Shown here: piece after piece, positions 1 through 12,262 of the stretch
Layout of the letters: each line of letters opens with the position of its first letter
Position numbering within the stretch: the first letter of the stretch is position 1
Assembly: GCA_039707655.1 (NCBI GenBank)
Contig: CM077664.1
Coordinates: forward strand, 198,890,195 to 198,954,194
DNA from: Elymus sibiricus
Taxonomy: Eukaryota > Streptophyta > Magnoliopsida > Poales > Poaceae
DNA length: 64,000 nucleotides
Direction: 5' to 3'
The notes under the pieces: generated by a model
What the model was told of the DNA's origin: nothing
The model's database searches: none
The model's input: only the letters and a program-made list of their open reading frames with translations
Made by a program: the position numbers and the translations under genes

Positions 1-3000
1 GACGTTACCGGAATAACTCAACCCCGGCTCAAGACAGTTGAAAAGCAGCTCAGAGCATGAGACGGTGTTGATAAAAAGAGTGTAGCAGTTCCCTAAGACG
101 GCCGAAGATCAGCTCAGAGCATAGGGGCACCGCTACAGAGAGAAATTCAACAGCTGCTCGAGATGGCCGAAAAGCAGCTCAGAACACGGACCAGTTGTTG
201 AGAAGAGAAATATAAAGTCAGCATCCACCCTGGACGGCCGAAAGCAGCTCAGAACACAGGCGTGGTGCCGTAATCCAAGAAAGGCAGACAAGGGTTCGAC
301 AGAGTCACATACAGCCCACTACTATGCACACGAGCATCAACATATTAATTTAAACATGCAAGAATAACACAGAGCAATGCTTTAGGGCATATATCAGATG
401 GTCGGCTTGCCTGGGGGTGAAGGAATTCTCCGGGAGAAGTGCGATCACCTCGCGGAAGAATTCGCCGGAAAGGATTCCCTCTCAAAGGGGCTGATTAAGG
501 GCAGGGGCAAAATGGGTATTTTCAGAAAGTGTCAACATGGTGAAAGTGATGTCATCGGAACGGGCTCGGCGAACTGAAGAAGTGGGCGTTGGATTCACCT
601 CGATCCGAGTTACGAGCAAGAAGTTAGGGAGGTTGGACTGCCAGGGACTGATCTGCAAAATAAATAATTACATCCGGGTCCCTGACAGCACTGCGGCTGG
701 CGCCTTCTCTGCGTATACGTTTTCCAGTAGGGAAAATGCATTCCAACCTGAATACGCTTTCTCTGAGTGAAAACGCATCTCAGCTGGGTACGTTTTCCTC
801 AACCGAAGACGTAATCGACGAAGGGCGCCTCCACTTAAACAGCTGGGCCCGGGCCGCAGCTTGTTACAGCCGGGCCCCACCGGTGCTCTCTCTCTCCTCC
901 CTCCTTCTCTTCTTCCTCCTCTCTGCTCCCCCGACGCGGCGACAGAGCTTCGGCTCCGGCGTGGGGCTCCGGCGCTCCGGTGAGCCTCGCGGGCGGCTGA
1001 GTGGATGGCCGAGGTCGCCAGCGTGCACCGCATCCGACCATGGGCGGCACGGGGACTGGAAACGGCCGTGAGGGTGGCGACGAACGGCGGCAGTGAGCAG
1101 CCTGCTCGGGCGATGTGGGCTCTCCGGTGGACGAGGGCTCGCGGGGATGGGGTGGATGGAAGTGGAGCTCCACGGCGAGCTCAGAGGGACCCGCAATGGA
1201 GACGGGGACGGGCTGTGGTGGCCGAATTTGAGGAGGGGACGGTGGCAGCCATGGCGACCGAGGAGAGGAAAGGGGCACGAGGCGAGCTCCTTCGGGCAGG
1301 GGAGGGTCTAGGAGGGAGAGGAGGTCTCTGCGGGTGGTGTGGGTGCTCGGGAGAGAGCTCGGGCCACGGCTTTTATAGCCGGCCGGGGAGGGCTTCTCGG
1401 CGACCGCAGAGGCTTCGGGAGCTCGCTGCCTTGGCGGCATCCCGGCGAGGTGGCGCGCGAAGAGTGGTGCCGACCTGACGCTCACAGAGGGAGGGGACGG
1501 CTCGGGGAGGAAGAGGACAGCAGCGGGGGGAAGACGACGACGTTCACGCGCGGGACAGAAAATTGGCGGCGATCGCCGCAGCGTGGAGAAGAAGAAAGAA
1601 GAGGGGAGAAGCTGCGGCAGAGGGGCAGGTGGACTCCGCGAAGCCACTAGACACGCCGGGACACGCCGGAGCTGGCCGGAGCTGGCCTGCCGACGAAAAC
1701 AGTGCGCTGACCACCGTTTTGGCATGTCCCAAGCGTGGTCACCACGGGTGCCACGTGCTCTCGAGTTTTCCCGGATGCAAAACCATGTCAATTAGATATA
1801 TCAGAGGTCAGTGAGTTGACATATGAGGATTTTGGATGGAGGTGGAGGCAGGAATTGACTGATTGGAGCTCACAAAGGTTCTGACCTAAAACTTGGACAG
1901 ATTCCTGAGGATAAATGGATGAGAGTGGGGAGCTGAATCTTTGTCACAATGGAATAGGGTAGGAAGGACTAGGTGCTGGCAAAATTTGAAGGCATTTGGA
2001 CCTCATTTGCATATACTTCCTTTGCAATGCCAAATTTGGTCCAGAAACTGAATCTTGAAGCTGCACTCATATGGATTGGTGGAATGAGCTGAATTTTGGT
2101 GTAGGTTGTTGATTTGGAGATATGAAGGTGTTGGAAAATTTTCAGCTCAATTGGAAATGCCAAAGTGGTACTTCCTTCACAGAGCTTGGATCTGGACAGA
2201 AACTAGATGGAATTTTTCAGAGAAATTAGCTAGATGAAATGATGTGAATTTTTTGCATACTCACATCATATAGGGAATGTGAGGTCCTGGATTAATTTGA
2301 GAATTTTTGAAGCAATATAAAATATAGTTGCTTCACAACCTCAAAATAAATCCAGAAACAAGAATTGGATGATGCACTCAAAAGTTGAACTATGGAACTT
2401 AGGATCTTGATGGAAATGGTGAAGATATGGATAGGAGAAACTCCACAAATTATTTGGGATTTTTCCTGGCTACCAAAATGGTAGCTCCTTTGGAAAGTGC
2501 CCAAATTGCAATATTGGCTTTAAATAGGAAAAGGCAATTTCCCCTATTTAATTATGGCCAATATTTTTATTGGAGCTCAATATGATCACAAAGAATATCT
2601 CCACAAGTTTTCATGAACTTTGGAGATGGATAGATATTTTCCTGGATTTAATTTCTTTAAACAGCAGAAAAAGGAATTAATTTTAAATGAAAAATATTGC
2701 AAATGACTTGGCAATATTTTTGCATATCCAGGGTTTATAGATGTGGGATGATCACTGGGAAAAGATTGGGAGGCAACAGATCGAAGGAAATTGGGGTTCC
2801 TTTGTAACGGAAGGAATTAGGGTTTCCCTTCCGGTAGACAGGAGAGTAAGGTTTCGGCGGCAAAATCCTGAGAAAAGATCTGGGGTGGCAAGGTTGGTCT
2901 GGAGAGAGTCTCTGGTTGGATAGAAGAGGCAAGCTAAATGACCATCTTCATATACCCGAAGGCGAGAGAAAATCCAATAACACCAAAAAAAGACGGGAGT

Positions 3001-3048
3001 CAAATCCCGCGAAGGAAAAAAACAAGGAGCAAAAACCAGGGTGTCACA
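1..3048 (-). mobile_element. 3' LTR of LARD1 (partial, runs off left edge)
   Basis: This block is repeated almost exactly at 7370-10413, which identifies the two LTRs of one retrotransposon. The right boundary reads GTGTCACA at 3041-3048, so on the minus strand the LTR opens with TGTGACACC. It is preceded on that strand by a purine-rich tract (plus 3049-3062, AACCTACCCCCCTT). By comparison with the complete copy, about 1.48 kb of this LTR lies beyond the left edge. It carries no credible protein. The open frames around 835-1790 lie in a GC-rich leader just downstream of a TATA box and occur in both LTR copies. The two copies differ by roughly 2-3 % where I compared them, mostly by transitions, so the element is fairly young. 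Confidence 0.9.
1371..1377 (-). promoter_or_regulatory. TATA box of LARD1 3' LTR
   Basis: The plus strand reads TTTTATA, which is TATAAAA on the minus strand inside GGCTATAAAAGCC. It precedes the GC-rich leader at about 830-1340 in the element's own direction, so transcription would run leftwards. The same box is at 8741-8747 in the other LTR. The start of transcription is inferred. Confidence 0.6.
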
Positions 3049-3062
3049 AACCTACCCCCCTT
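3049..3062 (-). promoter_or_regulatory. Polypurine tract of LARD1
   Basis: On the minus strand this reads AAGGGGGGTAGGTT and directly abuts the TGTGACACC start of the 3' LTR. This is the standard place for plus-strand DNA priming in an LTR retrotransposon. Confidence 0.75.
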
Positions 3063-5870
3063 AAGAAAACCTCGTCCTCGAGATTTCCGGGCTTACCTCC
3101 CGGTGAAGGGGAACGTACCTGTGTGCGACTTGGATCCATCAGCTGTCTTGTCTTCATTTGTTTACTGACCTCTTAACTGCCCCTTTTGATGGCTCAGGTG
3201 ATGTCTTCTCTAGCGACTGTACTGAATCCTTCTCTTTCTTGTCTGGCAAACCCTTTGCTAGTAGTTTGTTGGCTGGGGTTGGTGGGTAGCTCCGAGTATC
3301 GACAAATAGTCTGATTTCCATGGCCTGGGACTAGCTGCTTCGGGTTTTATTGCGATACTTCGTACACTGACTGCCAAGGGCGAGACATTCTTCCTGAGTA
3401 CCGAGCTCACGTGCTCGTATGGCCTGGAGTGGCTAGGAGTGGCTCTCTTTTTGCCTTGTCAGAATACTCAGTCTGGCTGTGGTTTCTATACGGATGCTTT
3501 CTTCCTGTCTCTTGCATTCTGACTTCGTTCTCAGGAGGTTCCCAACTGAAATGTCGGGCATGATGACAAAGTAATCATAGACGGTAATCTCTGAAATGGC
3601 TCTACCATATATAGCCTCTGTGACCACTGAGCTGACATAGTATGGCTATCATTCCGTGCATTCTTCGGAGCATAACCTCTGATCTTGGCTGATGGCCCGC
3701 ATTCACGCTGACATGCTGGCTGCATTGTTGTGGCCGTATATGCAAGAGTCTGACAAGGATTGGCAATATCACCTTGTCTATGGAGCTTTACTTCATTGAC
3801 CGTCGCGGAGATTGTTTATTCAAGACTTCCTTGTTCTTGGGGTTCCTTGTTGGGGAACTTGTCATGACCTACTATCATGGCTCCTTGGTCATATCCCAGC
3901 TTGTTGGGCTTGTATTCACAATTTACTCTTGCATATCTCGTAAGGATTGCTGCGTTCATATCCTTTTTTGAAATATGGGGCCAATGTTTCTCTAAACACA
4001 GCCATTCATGTGTACGAGTGGCTCGCATGAACTGATCCCCTGGACTGCATGCTCACAACATATGCAAGGGTAGGATAACCACTGAGTTCTGAGGCGGACG
4101 TGTGTCTGGACTAATTCATGCTTCTGACAGGATAGTTGTGGGCATGATGGCGTGTTGAAGAAGGCTGAAATCCTTACGCTCGAAGCTTCTGCCAAGGTAG
4201 TGTGCTGAAGAAGGCTGGGTATCGTACCTCAGAAGCTTTCCCTCATGCGGCTTACTGGGGAAGGTCAAGTGCCTTATGCTGAAAGCTTTACGCGGTAGCA
4301 GGCTGAGGAAGATAGGAGTGCCGTACCCCAGAAGATTTTCTCACCAGTGGCGTAGCAAAGAAGGTCGGGAGTCTTGCATCGCAAGCTTCTTCCGATAGCT
4401 TGCGGAAGAAGGCTGGGTTGCTTATACCAGAAGCCCTTTTACTGTGATATGCGGTTGGTCCTGTGGCCGGTTCTGGCTTCCTTCTGAGATATTCGGAATT
4501 TACCCATAGCGGAACCACAACTTGGCGTAGGCCATACCTTGTCTGAAGATATTCTGTTGGTCGGGCATACCGCTTGTCCTTCTGCTGTTCTGATCATTGC
4601 TGCATTAAAGGTTGCACGACCGATGCAGACTTCATGTTGATAATTAATCCGAAATACACTTTGCATTCAAACCAGGTGTTGCTGGACGGATATTTCCATT
4701 CGGTTTGGCTGAACCTCCACATATTTGAAATTCTCACTGATTCCGGGCAGTCGTGAATTTATCCATATTTCTCGCAAACCTTGTTCATCATGCCCAGAAG
4801 ATTTGTATATGCATCGAAGAATTCCGGAATATGCTTTGAAATTTGTATCAACATACCAGAGTGTTGTGGTTGCTCTCGACACATTCACCTTCTTGAAATA
4901 TGTCTTCGGTGGGTGATAAATGATTCCCGAGTCCCTTGAGAAAGACTCAAGGTTCACCCCATTAACTGAAATAGTCCTTGTGTCGAGGACCGAATAATTT
5001 ACTCTTGCCAGTGTCCATTCCTGATAGCTCATCTCACTGTTCCTTTGGTGTGATCTATTCTGTGGCAAACTCCTTCTCAGGTATATTCTGGCCTTATCCG
5101 TTGCACTCAGATTCTGCTTCTGACCCATTCTTCATTCTTAACAGATCCGGTGATAATGTTCTGAATATCGGGCAGTTGACTTGGCTTGACTCTTACTGAG
5201 TTTGGATTATTGGGTATTATCCAAGTTGTTTGCTGGTCTTCTTAGGCAACTCTTACGGATGGATCCAGTCGGAGCAAAAGAACGGAACCGACAAAAGAAG
5301 CAAGAACCGTGAAAACCCAAAAAGAATACTACAAAGCAAATAAAGCTCAAGTTTTGCGGACCTTACACATGTGGCCGAAGATTCACTAGTATAACTATTG
5401 TAGCGCACCCGATGCACCCCTAAGGATTTAGAAGCAAAACCACACAATGCCCCTGGTAGCAATTGGTGTCAAGCTCCTACTACTTCCTTAGGGAACATCA
5501 AACTCGACGCACGACCATAGCCAAAGTGGCTTAGTCAACGATCCTAGGGTTGTCTGGGGAAAGATAGAGTTTATACGTGTTTCCCAAAGGAAACTAGATT
5601 TGAGAAGAGAAATGCCATGGTTAGCAAGCAAGGTAGGGATATCTGGTTTACCTAGGGGTTCAGGGCTCACGGGTCAATGCCTGGTGCAGACTTTTCCCAC
5701 CGGAGGCAAAGGCCACGAGAGTTGAGGTCTGATGGAGCCAAAAGCCTATGGGGTTGCCTTACGATCAATAGTAGCCGTGCCTGTCTCGCAAAGATGGCTG
5801 AAATCCATCTGGGCTTTCTACTGAGCACAAAAGGCAATGAAGTCCGGCTAGGGTAACCTACAGTCAGCCT

Positions 5871-5883
5871 GGCTCTGATACCA
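5871..5883 (-). promoter_or_regulatory. Primer binding site of LARD1 (initiator tRNA-Met type)
   Basis: The plus strand reads GGCTCTGATACCA, so the minus strand reads TGGTATCAGAGCC, the complement of the 3' end of plant initiator tRNA-Met. It is separated from the 5' LTR by five bases (5884-5888). Confidence 0.9.
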
Positions 5884-6625
5884 TCCGTTGTGGCGCCCCG
5901 CCTGAATACCACTGTAGCCAGACGGTCGCCGCACACGCCAGCCCAGGAGATCACTCTGGCGTGCGCGTTTACAACAAGTATCATGAACACAAGCTTTTCT
6001 ATTAAGGGATATATAGGTCTTACATGATATCTTACAAGGGTGATGGCAGCGGAAAAGCTCTATCTAAGGCAGCATGGTCCTGGTGCGGCTCCAATACACA
6101 GGGATGACTGGGTTACTCTTCTAGCCTGCGAACACTTCGGCTCCTCGCTAGCGAACGTCGGATCCTTAGGTGAACCTGGCCACATTGAAGGCCGCTGAGT
6201 ACTTTTGAATGTACTCGCAAGCAAACCAAACCAACATATACACCAAGCAATGCAATCCATGGCATTCAAGCATGCACTTGTTATCTTAACAATATTATCT
6301 ATCATGTTATGGTAGGATTATCTAGCAAGATTAATCATCTAGCAGCATTAATCATCATGTCCTAGCAGGATTATCTAGCATGATAATTACTGAAGTATAT
6401 GCAGTAAAGTAAAGTTTATCAGGTGAATGATCTGAACTCCGAATATGCTCACGATCCAAATCTGATCCAAACTTTGCAGTCATCCAACCGCTCAACTCAT
6501 GGCCATCACATGGCTAGCAATCATACCTTACTCTGGTTCATTATTAACATCATATAGTTTGTTCCTCCAGACTCGACACAAACCAAATAGGGGCCTATAC
6601 GAATTGTCCATGACCGAGGACGCGG

Positions 6626-6637
6626 CTATTCGAATAG
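6626..6637. repeat. CTATTCGAATAG palindrome in LARD1 LTR
   Basis: A perfect 12-bp palindrome followed about 14 bp later by CTCTGCAGAGG. The same pair of palindromes appears in the LTRs at 30562, 35661 and 62460. Confidence 0.7.
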
Positions 6638-8740
6638 ATTTACACTCTGCAGAGGTTGCGCACTTTACCCACACCATGGAGCGCCTGGCCTCGTACTTTA
6701 GTACATGTTCCCATTCGGGTGGACCAGTGCTGCTCCAACAAAACCTTGTCTATTGCCTGGCACTCTTACGATCCCACCGACAATCATACCCTCCCAGGGT
6801 CATGTCCTGGGTGGCCCCTGTGTCACCCCGTGACACCTGCCACCGTCGTGGCCAAACAAAACTGTCCCAAACGGGGACCTGGATCCATATAACCCAACTG
6901 GGCTCACAAGGTTATCGCCGCCTACCGGGCCAGGGTAGCACGCACGCATAAGCTTCCCTAGTTGGCGGTACCGACAAGAGGCAGGACAATAGACAAAGCT
7001 AGGGCCGTCCCATACCGGCAAATGTGGCTGCACGGGTAAGTCCGGATAGGTGGCACTATGACTCGATCCAGTCGACGGAGGAGGTTGTTGTCATTATTAA
7101 GTCACATTTCATAATATTGCAGTAACAGTAACCATGCAAGATGTAACAATTATGAAAACCTAACAACCTATCTCCATACAATATCACAACGAGTCGATAG
7201 TGCGATAATATGATGAACATTAGCAGGTAATGCAGATAGCAAATTCAACCTAGCAGGAGTTTAATTACTTTACAAGTCTTAGCTGTAAGTGACAACCATC
7301 TGAACCCTTGTATGAAACCGGCAAATAAACCAGTAGCCACCAGAACGGTCTTTACAACTCAGATCTGGGACGTTACCGGAATAACTCAACCCCGGCTCAA
7401 GACGGCTGAAAAGCAGCTCAGAGCATGAGACGGTGTTGATAAAAAGAGTGTAGCAGTTCCCTAAGACAGACGAAGATCAGCTCAGAGCATAGGGGCACCG
7501 CTACAGAGAGAAATTCAACAGCTGCCCGAGACGGCCGAAAAGCAGCTCAGAACACGGGCCAGTTGTTGAGAAGAGAAATATAAAGTCAGCATCCACCCTG
7601 GACGGCCGAAAGCAGCTCAGAACACGGGCGTGGTGCCGTCATCAAAGAAAGGCAGACAAGGGTTCGACAGAGTCACATACAGCCCACTACTATGCACACG
7701 AGCATCAACATATTAATTTAAACATGCAAGAATAACATAGGGCAATGCTTTAGGGCACATATCAGATGGTCGGCTTGCCTGGGGGTGAAGGAATATTCCG
7801 GGAGAAGTGCGATCACCTCGCGGAAGAATTCGCCGGAAAGGATTCCCTCTCAGAGGGGCTGATTAAGGGCAGGGGCAATATGGGTATTTTCAGAAAGTGT
7901 CAACATGGTGAAAGTGATGTCATCGGAACGGGCTCGACGAACTGAAGAAGTGGGCGTTGGATTCACCTCGATCCGAGTTACGAGCAAGAAGTTAGGGAGG
8001 TTGGACTGCCAGGGATTGATCTGCAAAAGAAATAATTGCATCCGGGTCCCTGACAGCACTGCGGCTGGCGCCTTCTCTGCGTATACGTTTTCCATTAGGG
8101 AAAACGCATTCCAACCCGAATACGCTTTCTCCGAGTGAAAACGCATCTCAGCTGGGTACGTTTTCCTCAACCAAAGACGTAATCGACGAAGGGCACCTCC
8201 ACTTAAACAGCTGGGCCCGGGCCGCAGCCACTTACAGCCGGGCCCCACCGGTGCTCTCTCTCTCCTCCCTCCTTCTCTTCTTCCTCCTCTCTGCTCCCCC
8301 GACGCGGCGACAGAGCTTCGGCTCCGGCGTGGGGCTCCGGCGCTCCGGTGAGCCTCGCGGGCGGCTGAGTCGATGGCCGAGGTCGCCAGCGTGCGCCGCC
8401 TTCGACGGTGGGCGGCACAGGGACTGGAAACGGCCGTGAGGGTGGCGATGAGCGGCGGCAGCGAGTAGCCTGCTCAGGCGATGTGGGCTCTCCGGTGGAC
8501 GAGGGCTCGCGGGGATGGGGTGGATGGAAGTGGAGCTCCACGGCGAGCTCAGAGGGACCCGCAATGGAGACGGGGACGGGCTGTGGTGGCCGAATTTGAG
8601 GAGGGGGACGGCGGCAGCCATGGCGACCGAGGAGAGGAAAGGGGCACGGGGGCGAGCTCCTTCGGGCAGGGGAGGGTCTAGGAGGGAGAGGAGGTCTCTG
8701 CGGGTGGTGTGGGTGCTCGGGAGAGAGCTCGGGCCACGGC

Positions 8741-8747
8741 TTTTATA
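8741..8747 (-). promoter_or_regulatory. TATA box of LARD1 5' LTR
   Basis: TATAAAA on the minus strand, identical in context to the box at 1371-1377. As this is the 5' LTR, it is the likely promoter for the full-length LARD1 transcript, which would run leftwards. Confidence 0.6.
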
Positions 8748-10413
8748 GCCGGCCAGGGAGGGCTTCTCGGCGACCGCAGAGGCTTCGGGAGCTCGCTGCC
8801 TTGGTGGCATCCCGGCGAGGTGGCGCGCGAAGAGTGGTGCCGACCTGACGCTCACAGAGGGAGGGGACGGCTCGGGGAGGAAGAGGACAGCAGCGGGGGG
8901 GAAGACGACGACGTTCACGCGCGGGACAGAACCTTGGCGGCGATCGCTGCGGCGTGGAGAAGAAGAAAGAAGAGGGGAGAAGCTGCGGGAGAGGGGCAGG
9001 TGGACTCCGCGAAGCCACTAGACATGCCAGGACACGCCGGAGCTGGCCTGCCGACGAAAATAGTGCGCTGACCACCGTTTTGGCATGTCCCAAGCGTGGT
9101 CACCACGGGTGCCACGTGCTCTGGAGTTTTCCCGAATGCAAAATCATGTCAATTAGATATATCAGAGGTCAGTGAGTTGACATATGAGGATTTTGGATGG
9201 AGGTGGAGGCAGGAATTGACTGATTGGAGCTCACAAAGGTTCTGACCTAAAACTTGGACAGATTCCTGAGGAGAAATGGATGAGAGTGGGGAGCTGAATC
9301 TTTGTCACAATGGAATAGGGTAGGAAGGACTAGGTGCTGGCAAAATTTGAAGGCATTTGGACCTCATTTGCATATACTTCCTTTGCAATGCCAAATTTGG
9401 TCCAGAAACTGAATCTTGAAGCTGCACTCATATGGATTGGTGGAATGAGCTGAATTTTGGTGTAGGTTGATGATTTGGAGATATGAAGGTGCTGGAAAAA
9501 TTTCAGCTCAATTGGAAATGCCAAAGTGGTACTTCCTTCACAGAGCTTGGATCTGGACAAAAACTAGATGGAATTTTTCAGAGAAATTAGCTAGATGAAA
9601 TGATGTGAATTTTTTGCATACTCACATCATATAGGGAATGTGAGGTCCTGGATTAATTTGAGAATTTTTGAAGCAATATAAAATATAGTTGCTTCACAAC
9701 CTCAAAATAAATCCAGAAACAAGAATTGGATGATGCACTCAAAAGTTGAACTATGGAACTTGGGATCTTGATGGAAATGGTGAAGATATGGATAGGAGAA
9801 ACTCCACAAATTATTTGGGATTTTTCCTGGCTACCAAAATGGTAGCTCCTTTGGAAAGTGCCCAAATTGCAATATTGGCTTTAAATAGGAAAAGGCAATT
9901 TCCCCTATTTAATTATGGCCAATATTTTTATTGGAGCTCAATATGATCACAAAGAAGATCTCCAGAAGTTTTCATGAACTTTGGAGATGGATAGATATTT
10001 TCCTGGATTTAATTCCTTTAAACAGCAGAAAAAGGAATTAATTTTAAATGAAAAATATTGCAAATGACTTGGCAATATTTTTGCATATCTAGGGTTTATA
10101 GATGTGGGATGATCACTGGAAAAAGATTGGGAGGCAACAGATCGAAGGAAATTGGGGTTCCTTTGTAACGGAAGGAATTAGGGTTTCCCTTCCGGTAGAC
10201 CGGAGAGTAAGGTTTAGGCGGCAAAATCCTGAGAAAAGATCTGGGGTGGCAAGGTTGGTCTAGAGAGAGTCTCTGGTTGGATAGAAGAGGCAAGGCTAAA
10301 TGACCATCTTCATATACCCGAAGGCGAGAGAAAATCCAATAACACCAAAAAAAAGACGGGAGTCAAATCCCGCGAAGGAAAGAAAAACAAGGAGCTAAAA
10401 CCAAGGTGTCACA

Positions 10414-11170
10414 ATTCCCTGCGTGTCTGCCCGACGTGGCCGTTTTCCCCCTCCGTGCGACGGCGGCAGCGACGTCCGTGAGGGGGGTCACACTACGGAG
10501 CCGCGTGCCGGGTGCTTGCACCTGCCACCACACTTCCAGACGTGTAATAGGGCCTAGTGCAAGATCTGGCGGCATAGCTACCCACCCAAGTACCTCGTCT
10601 CGTCTAACCCTGGCACTGTTGACCGGGCGGCAAACTGGGCCCAACAGACACGCGTGGTGTATCTATGTATGTTTATGTTTAGATAAGGCACATTTAAATT
10701 AATCATATTTCAATTTAGAAAAAAATAAAAAAATATAAAAAATGTAAAAAATAATACATAGCTAAAGCCGTCGGCTTAGCTATGCCACAGATCGATGACG
10801 TGGCACGGTGCCGCGGATCGATGACGTGGCCAAAGCTATGCCGACGGCTTAGCCGTCGGCATATCTATGCCGACGGCCGCCGTTAGGGCCGTCGGCATAT
10901 ATTTGACGGCGTCAAACGGCAGTTAACCACCGGGTGGCCGGGCCCACATATATGCCGACGGCCTGTCTATGCCGACGGCCACCGTAGGCATATCACGACA
11001 TATGTCGACGGCTTCGTTACGCCGACGGCCCCCGTCGGCATAGACGGTGGTATGCCGACGGCCGAACTACGCCGACGGTTTGCCTTAGGCCGTCGGCATA
11101 CCGCCATCTATGCCGACGGCCCCCATCGGCATAGTATAGGCCGTCGGGAACGTGACTTATTCTGGTAGTG
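10414..11170 (-). mobile_element. Terminal part of a CACTA DNA transposon
   Basis: On the minus strand the segment starts CACTACCAGAATAAGTCACG (end at 11170), a typical grass CACTA terminus. It is followed by a subterminal array of about 15 copies of TGCCGACGGC / GCCGTCGGCA in both orientations (10767-11150). Such arrays bind the transposase in this superfamily. A pair of GATCGATGACGTGGC direct repeats lies at about 10790-10830. The first bases (10414-10418) are the LARD1 target duplication, so LARD1 inserted into this CACTA element and the rest of it should lie left of the window. No transposase gene is visible here. The neighbouring AGT at 11171 may be the 3-bp target duplication. Confidence 0.82.
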
Positions 11171-12180
11171 AGTATGAGCAATGATTTGTTATCAAGCGTA
11201 ACAAACTTGCCAAATCTCCTAGCGTGCTCCCATATGACCTGAACCTGACATCGCTGAAGGCTCGCAACTCAAATCAACCCAATGTCAGCTCAATTGGAGC
11301 TCGGCAGAAGCCAAAACTTTTAGAACAAATAACCAAATCGCCCGAATTTGAGATAAAACCCGTCCTAGAGCTCCGCTGAAGAGAAAAGAAAACCCGTGCA
11401 GCCGAACAGTTCAAGCCTACTACTAAGCCAGCGCTGATGCTCAATCTCGTTGTGCCCCGGGTTAGCAGTAGTAAGTAGCAGTACCTCTCGGGGGTGAACT
11501 AGGAAGGCTTCTCCTCGATGAAGCAGCTGGTGCTCGCTTCATGGCACGTCTCGACGTCCTGCGCCACAGTGACCGCCATGGCCTGCACCACCGCCTGCTT
11601 GCCCTCGACCGCCAGAGTCTCGGTCGGAGCAGCCGCCGTGGACCACAGCCAACCCCCGGACGAAGAAACGCCGCCAGCAACACCCTCGTACCCACCGGCC
11701 CTCGCTCTAGCGAGCCGCGGCAAACCCCTCCGCCCCAGATCTAGCAAGCCGCAACGAACCTCACTCCGCGCACAACAAATTCCTCCCCAGCAATGGCCCC
11801 TCCTCTCGTAGACATCCCTCTCCTGCGCCACGTGCTGCCCGACGCTCTCCCAGCCTTGCCGCCACACTCTTCTGCGCGACGCCCTCCCAGCTGCCGCGCG
11901 TTTGAGGCTTTGACCAAGAAGAAAGACCCACCTCCTCACTGACCGACAGACCGGGCCCATACCTCCACAGCGCTGACAAAAACGGCCCACAATGAGCCAG
12001 CTCACGCATCGCAGCCCACAATTGAACGACCAAGTCAAAATCGGTATGGGAACGATTCGAGAGCCTCAATTGCGGAATATCCTATTTGACGCACGTTGTG
12101 TCAAATTGTCGACCTTTCGCACAGACCCTGCCGATCAAGCGATGACTTGGGCCGGCCCATTTAACTTGTTTGCAGCATAT
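11171..12180. other. Unassigned GC-rich segment with open minus-strand frame
   Basis: This kilobase is flanked by the CACTA end and an A/T-rich array and is not obviously repetitive within the window. A minus-strand frame is open at 11499-12038 and ends in a cysteine-containing tail just before a TAG at about 11499. The sequence is arginine/tryptophan-rich upstream and more protein-like only in its last 40 or so residues, where a second methionine could start. I do not recognise the product. It could be a captured gene fragment, the 5' exon of a host gene, or chance coding in GC-rich DNA. No promoter or splice pattern was convincing. Confidence 0.3.
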
Positions 12181-12262
12181 CCGCTTTTGGGAACCTTCTA
12201 GAGTTTCCCAGCCGGGTTTTTCTGGTTTTGGGAACCTTCTAGAAGGTTCCCTGAACCGGTTT
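12181..12262. repeat. GGGAACCTTCTAGA direct and inverted repeats
   Basis: GGGAACCTTCTAGA occurs twice (about 12189 and 12229). The second copy forms a perfect palindrome with GAAGGTTCCC, so it could fold into a hairpin. It sits at the left border of the A/T-rich array and may mark the end of that repeat. Confidence 0.5.

Larger units (their letters stand above)
3049..5888 (-). mobile_element. LARD1 internal domain, non-coding
   Basis: This 2.84 kb interior lies between the two LTRs. It has the polypurine tract at its left end and a tRNA-Met-type primer site at its right end, which fixes the minus orientation. No open frame shows gag, protease, reverse transcriptase or integrase motifs. The longest minus frame (4667-5128) has no recognisable domain. 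About 4.5 kb LTRs with a roughly 3 kb non-coding interior match the Large Retrotransposon Derivative class described in Triticeae, for example Sukkula. Such elements would depend on proteins from another retrotransposon. Confidence 0.8.
5889..10413 (-). mobile_element. 5' LTR of LARD1 (complete, 4.5 kb)
   Basis: Complete LTR of 4525 bp, bounded on the plus strand by TGTGGCGCC and GGTGTCACA (terminal inverted repeat TGTG..CACA). Positions 7370-10413 match 1-3048. It carries a minus-strand TATA box at 8741-8747, a GC-rich leader at about 8220-9000, and the palindrome CTATTCGAATAG at 6626-6637, which also occurs in three other LTRs of this window. The apparent proteins of up to 228 residues (8232-8918 minus) are compositional: proline/arginine-rich and without domains. 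I do not call them genes. The five bases after the right end (ATTCC) should be one half of the target duplication. The other half is outside the window. Confidence 0.9.

Noticed and set aside
835..1791. Long minus-strand open frame of 318 codons, and similar frames at 8232-8918
   Set aside because: Proline/arginine-rich, no domain, located in a GC-rich LTR leader, with open frames on the other strand too.
1..10413. A 3 kb segment duplicated at a distance of 7369 bp, as if by segmental duplication
   Set aside because: The boundaries TG..CA, the polypurine tract and the tRNA-Met primer site show that the two copies are LTRs of one retrotransposon.
10487..10500. CACTACGGAG as the second terminus of the CACTA element
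   Set aside because: It does not match the terminus at 11170 beyond CACTAC and has no subterminal repeats beside it. Probably chance.
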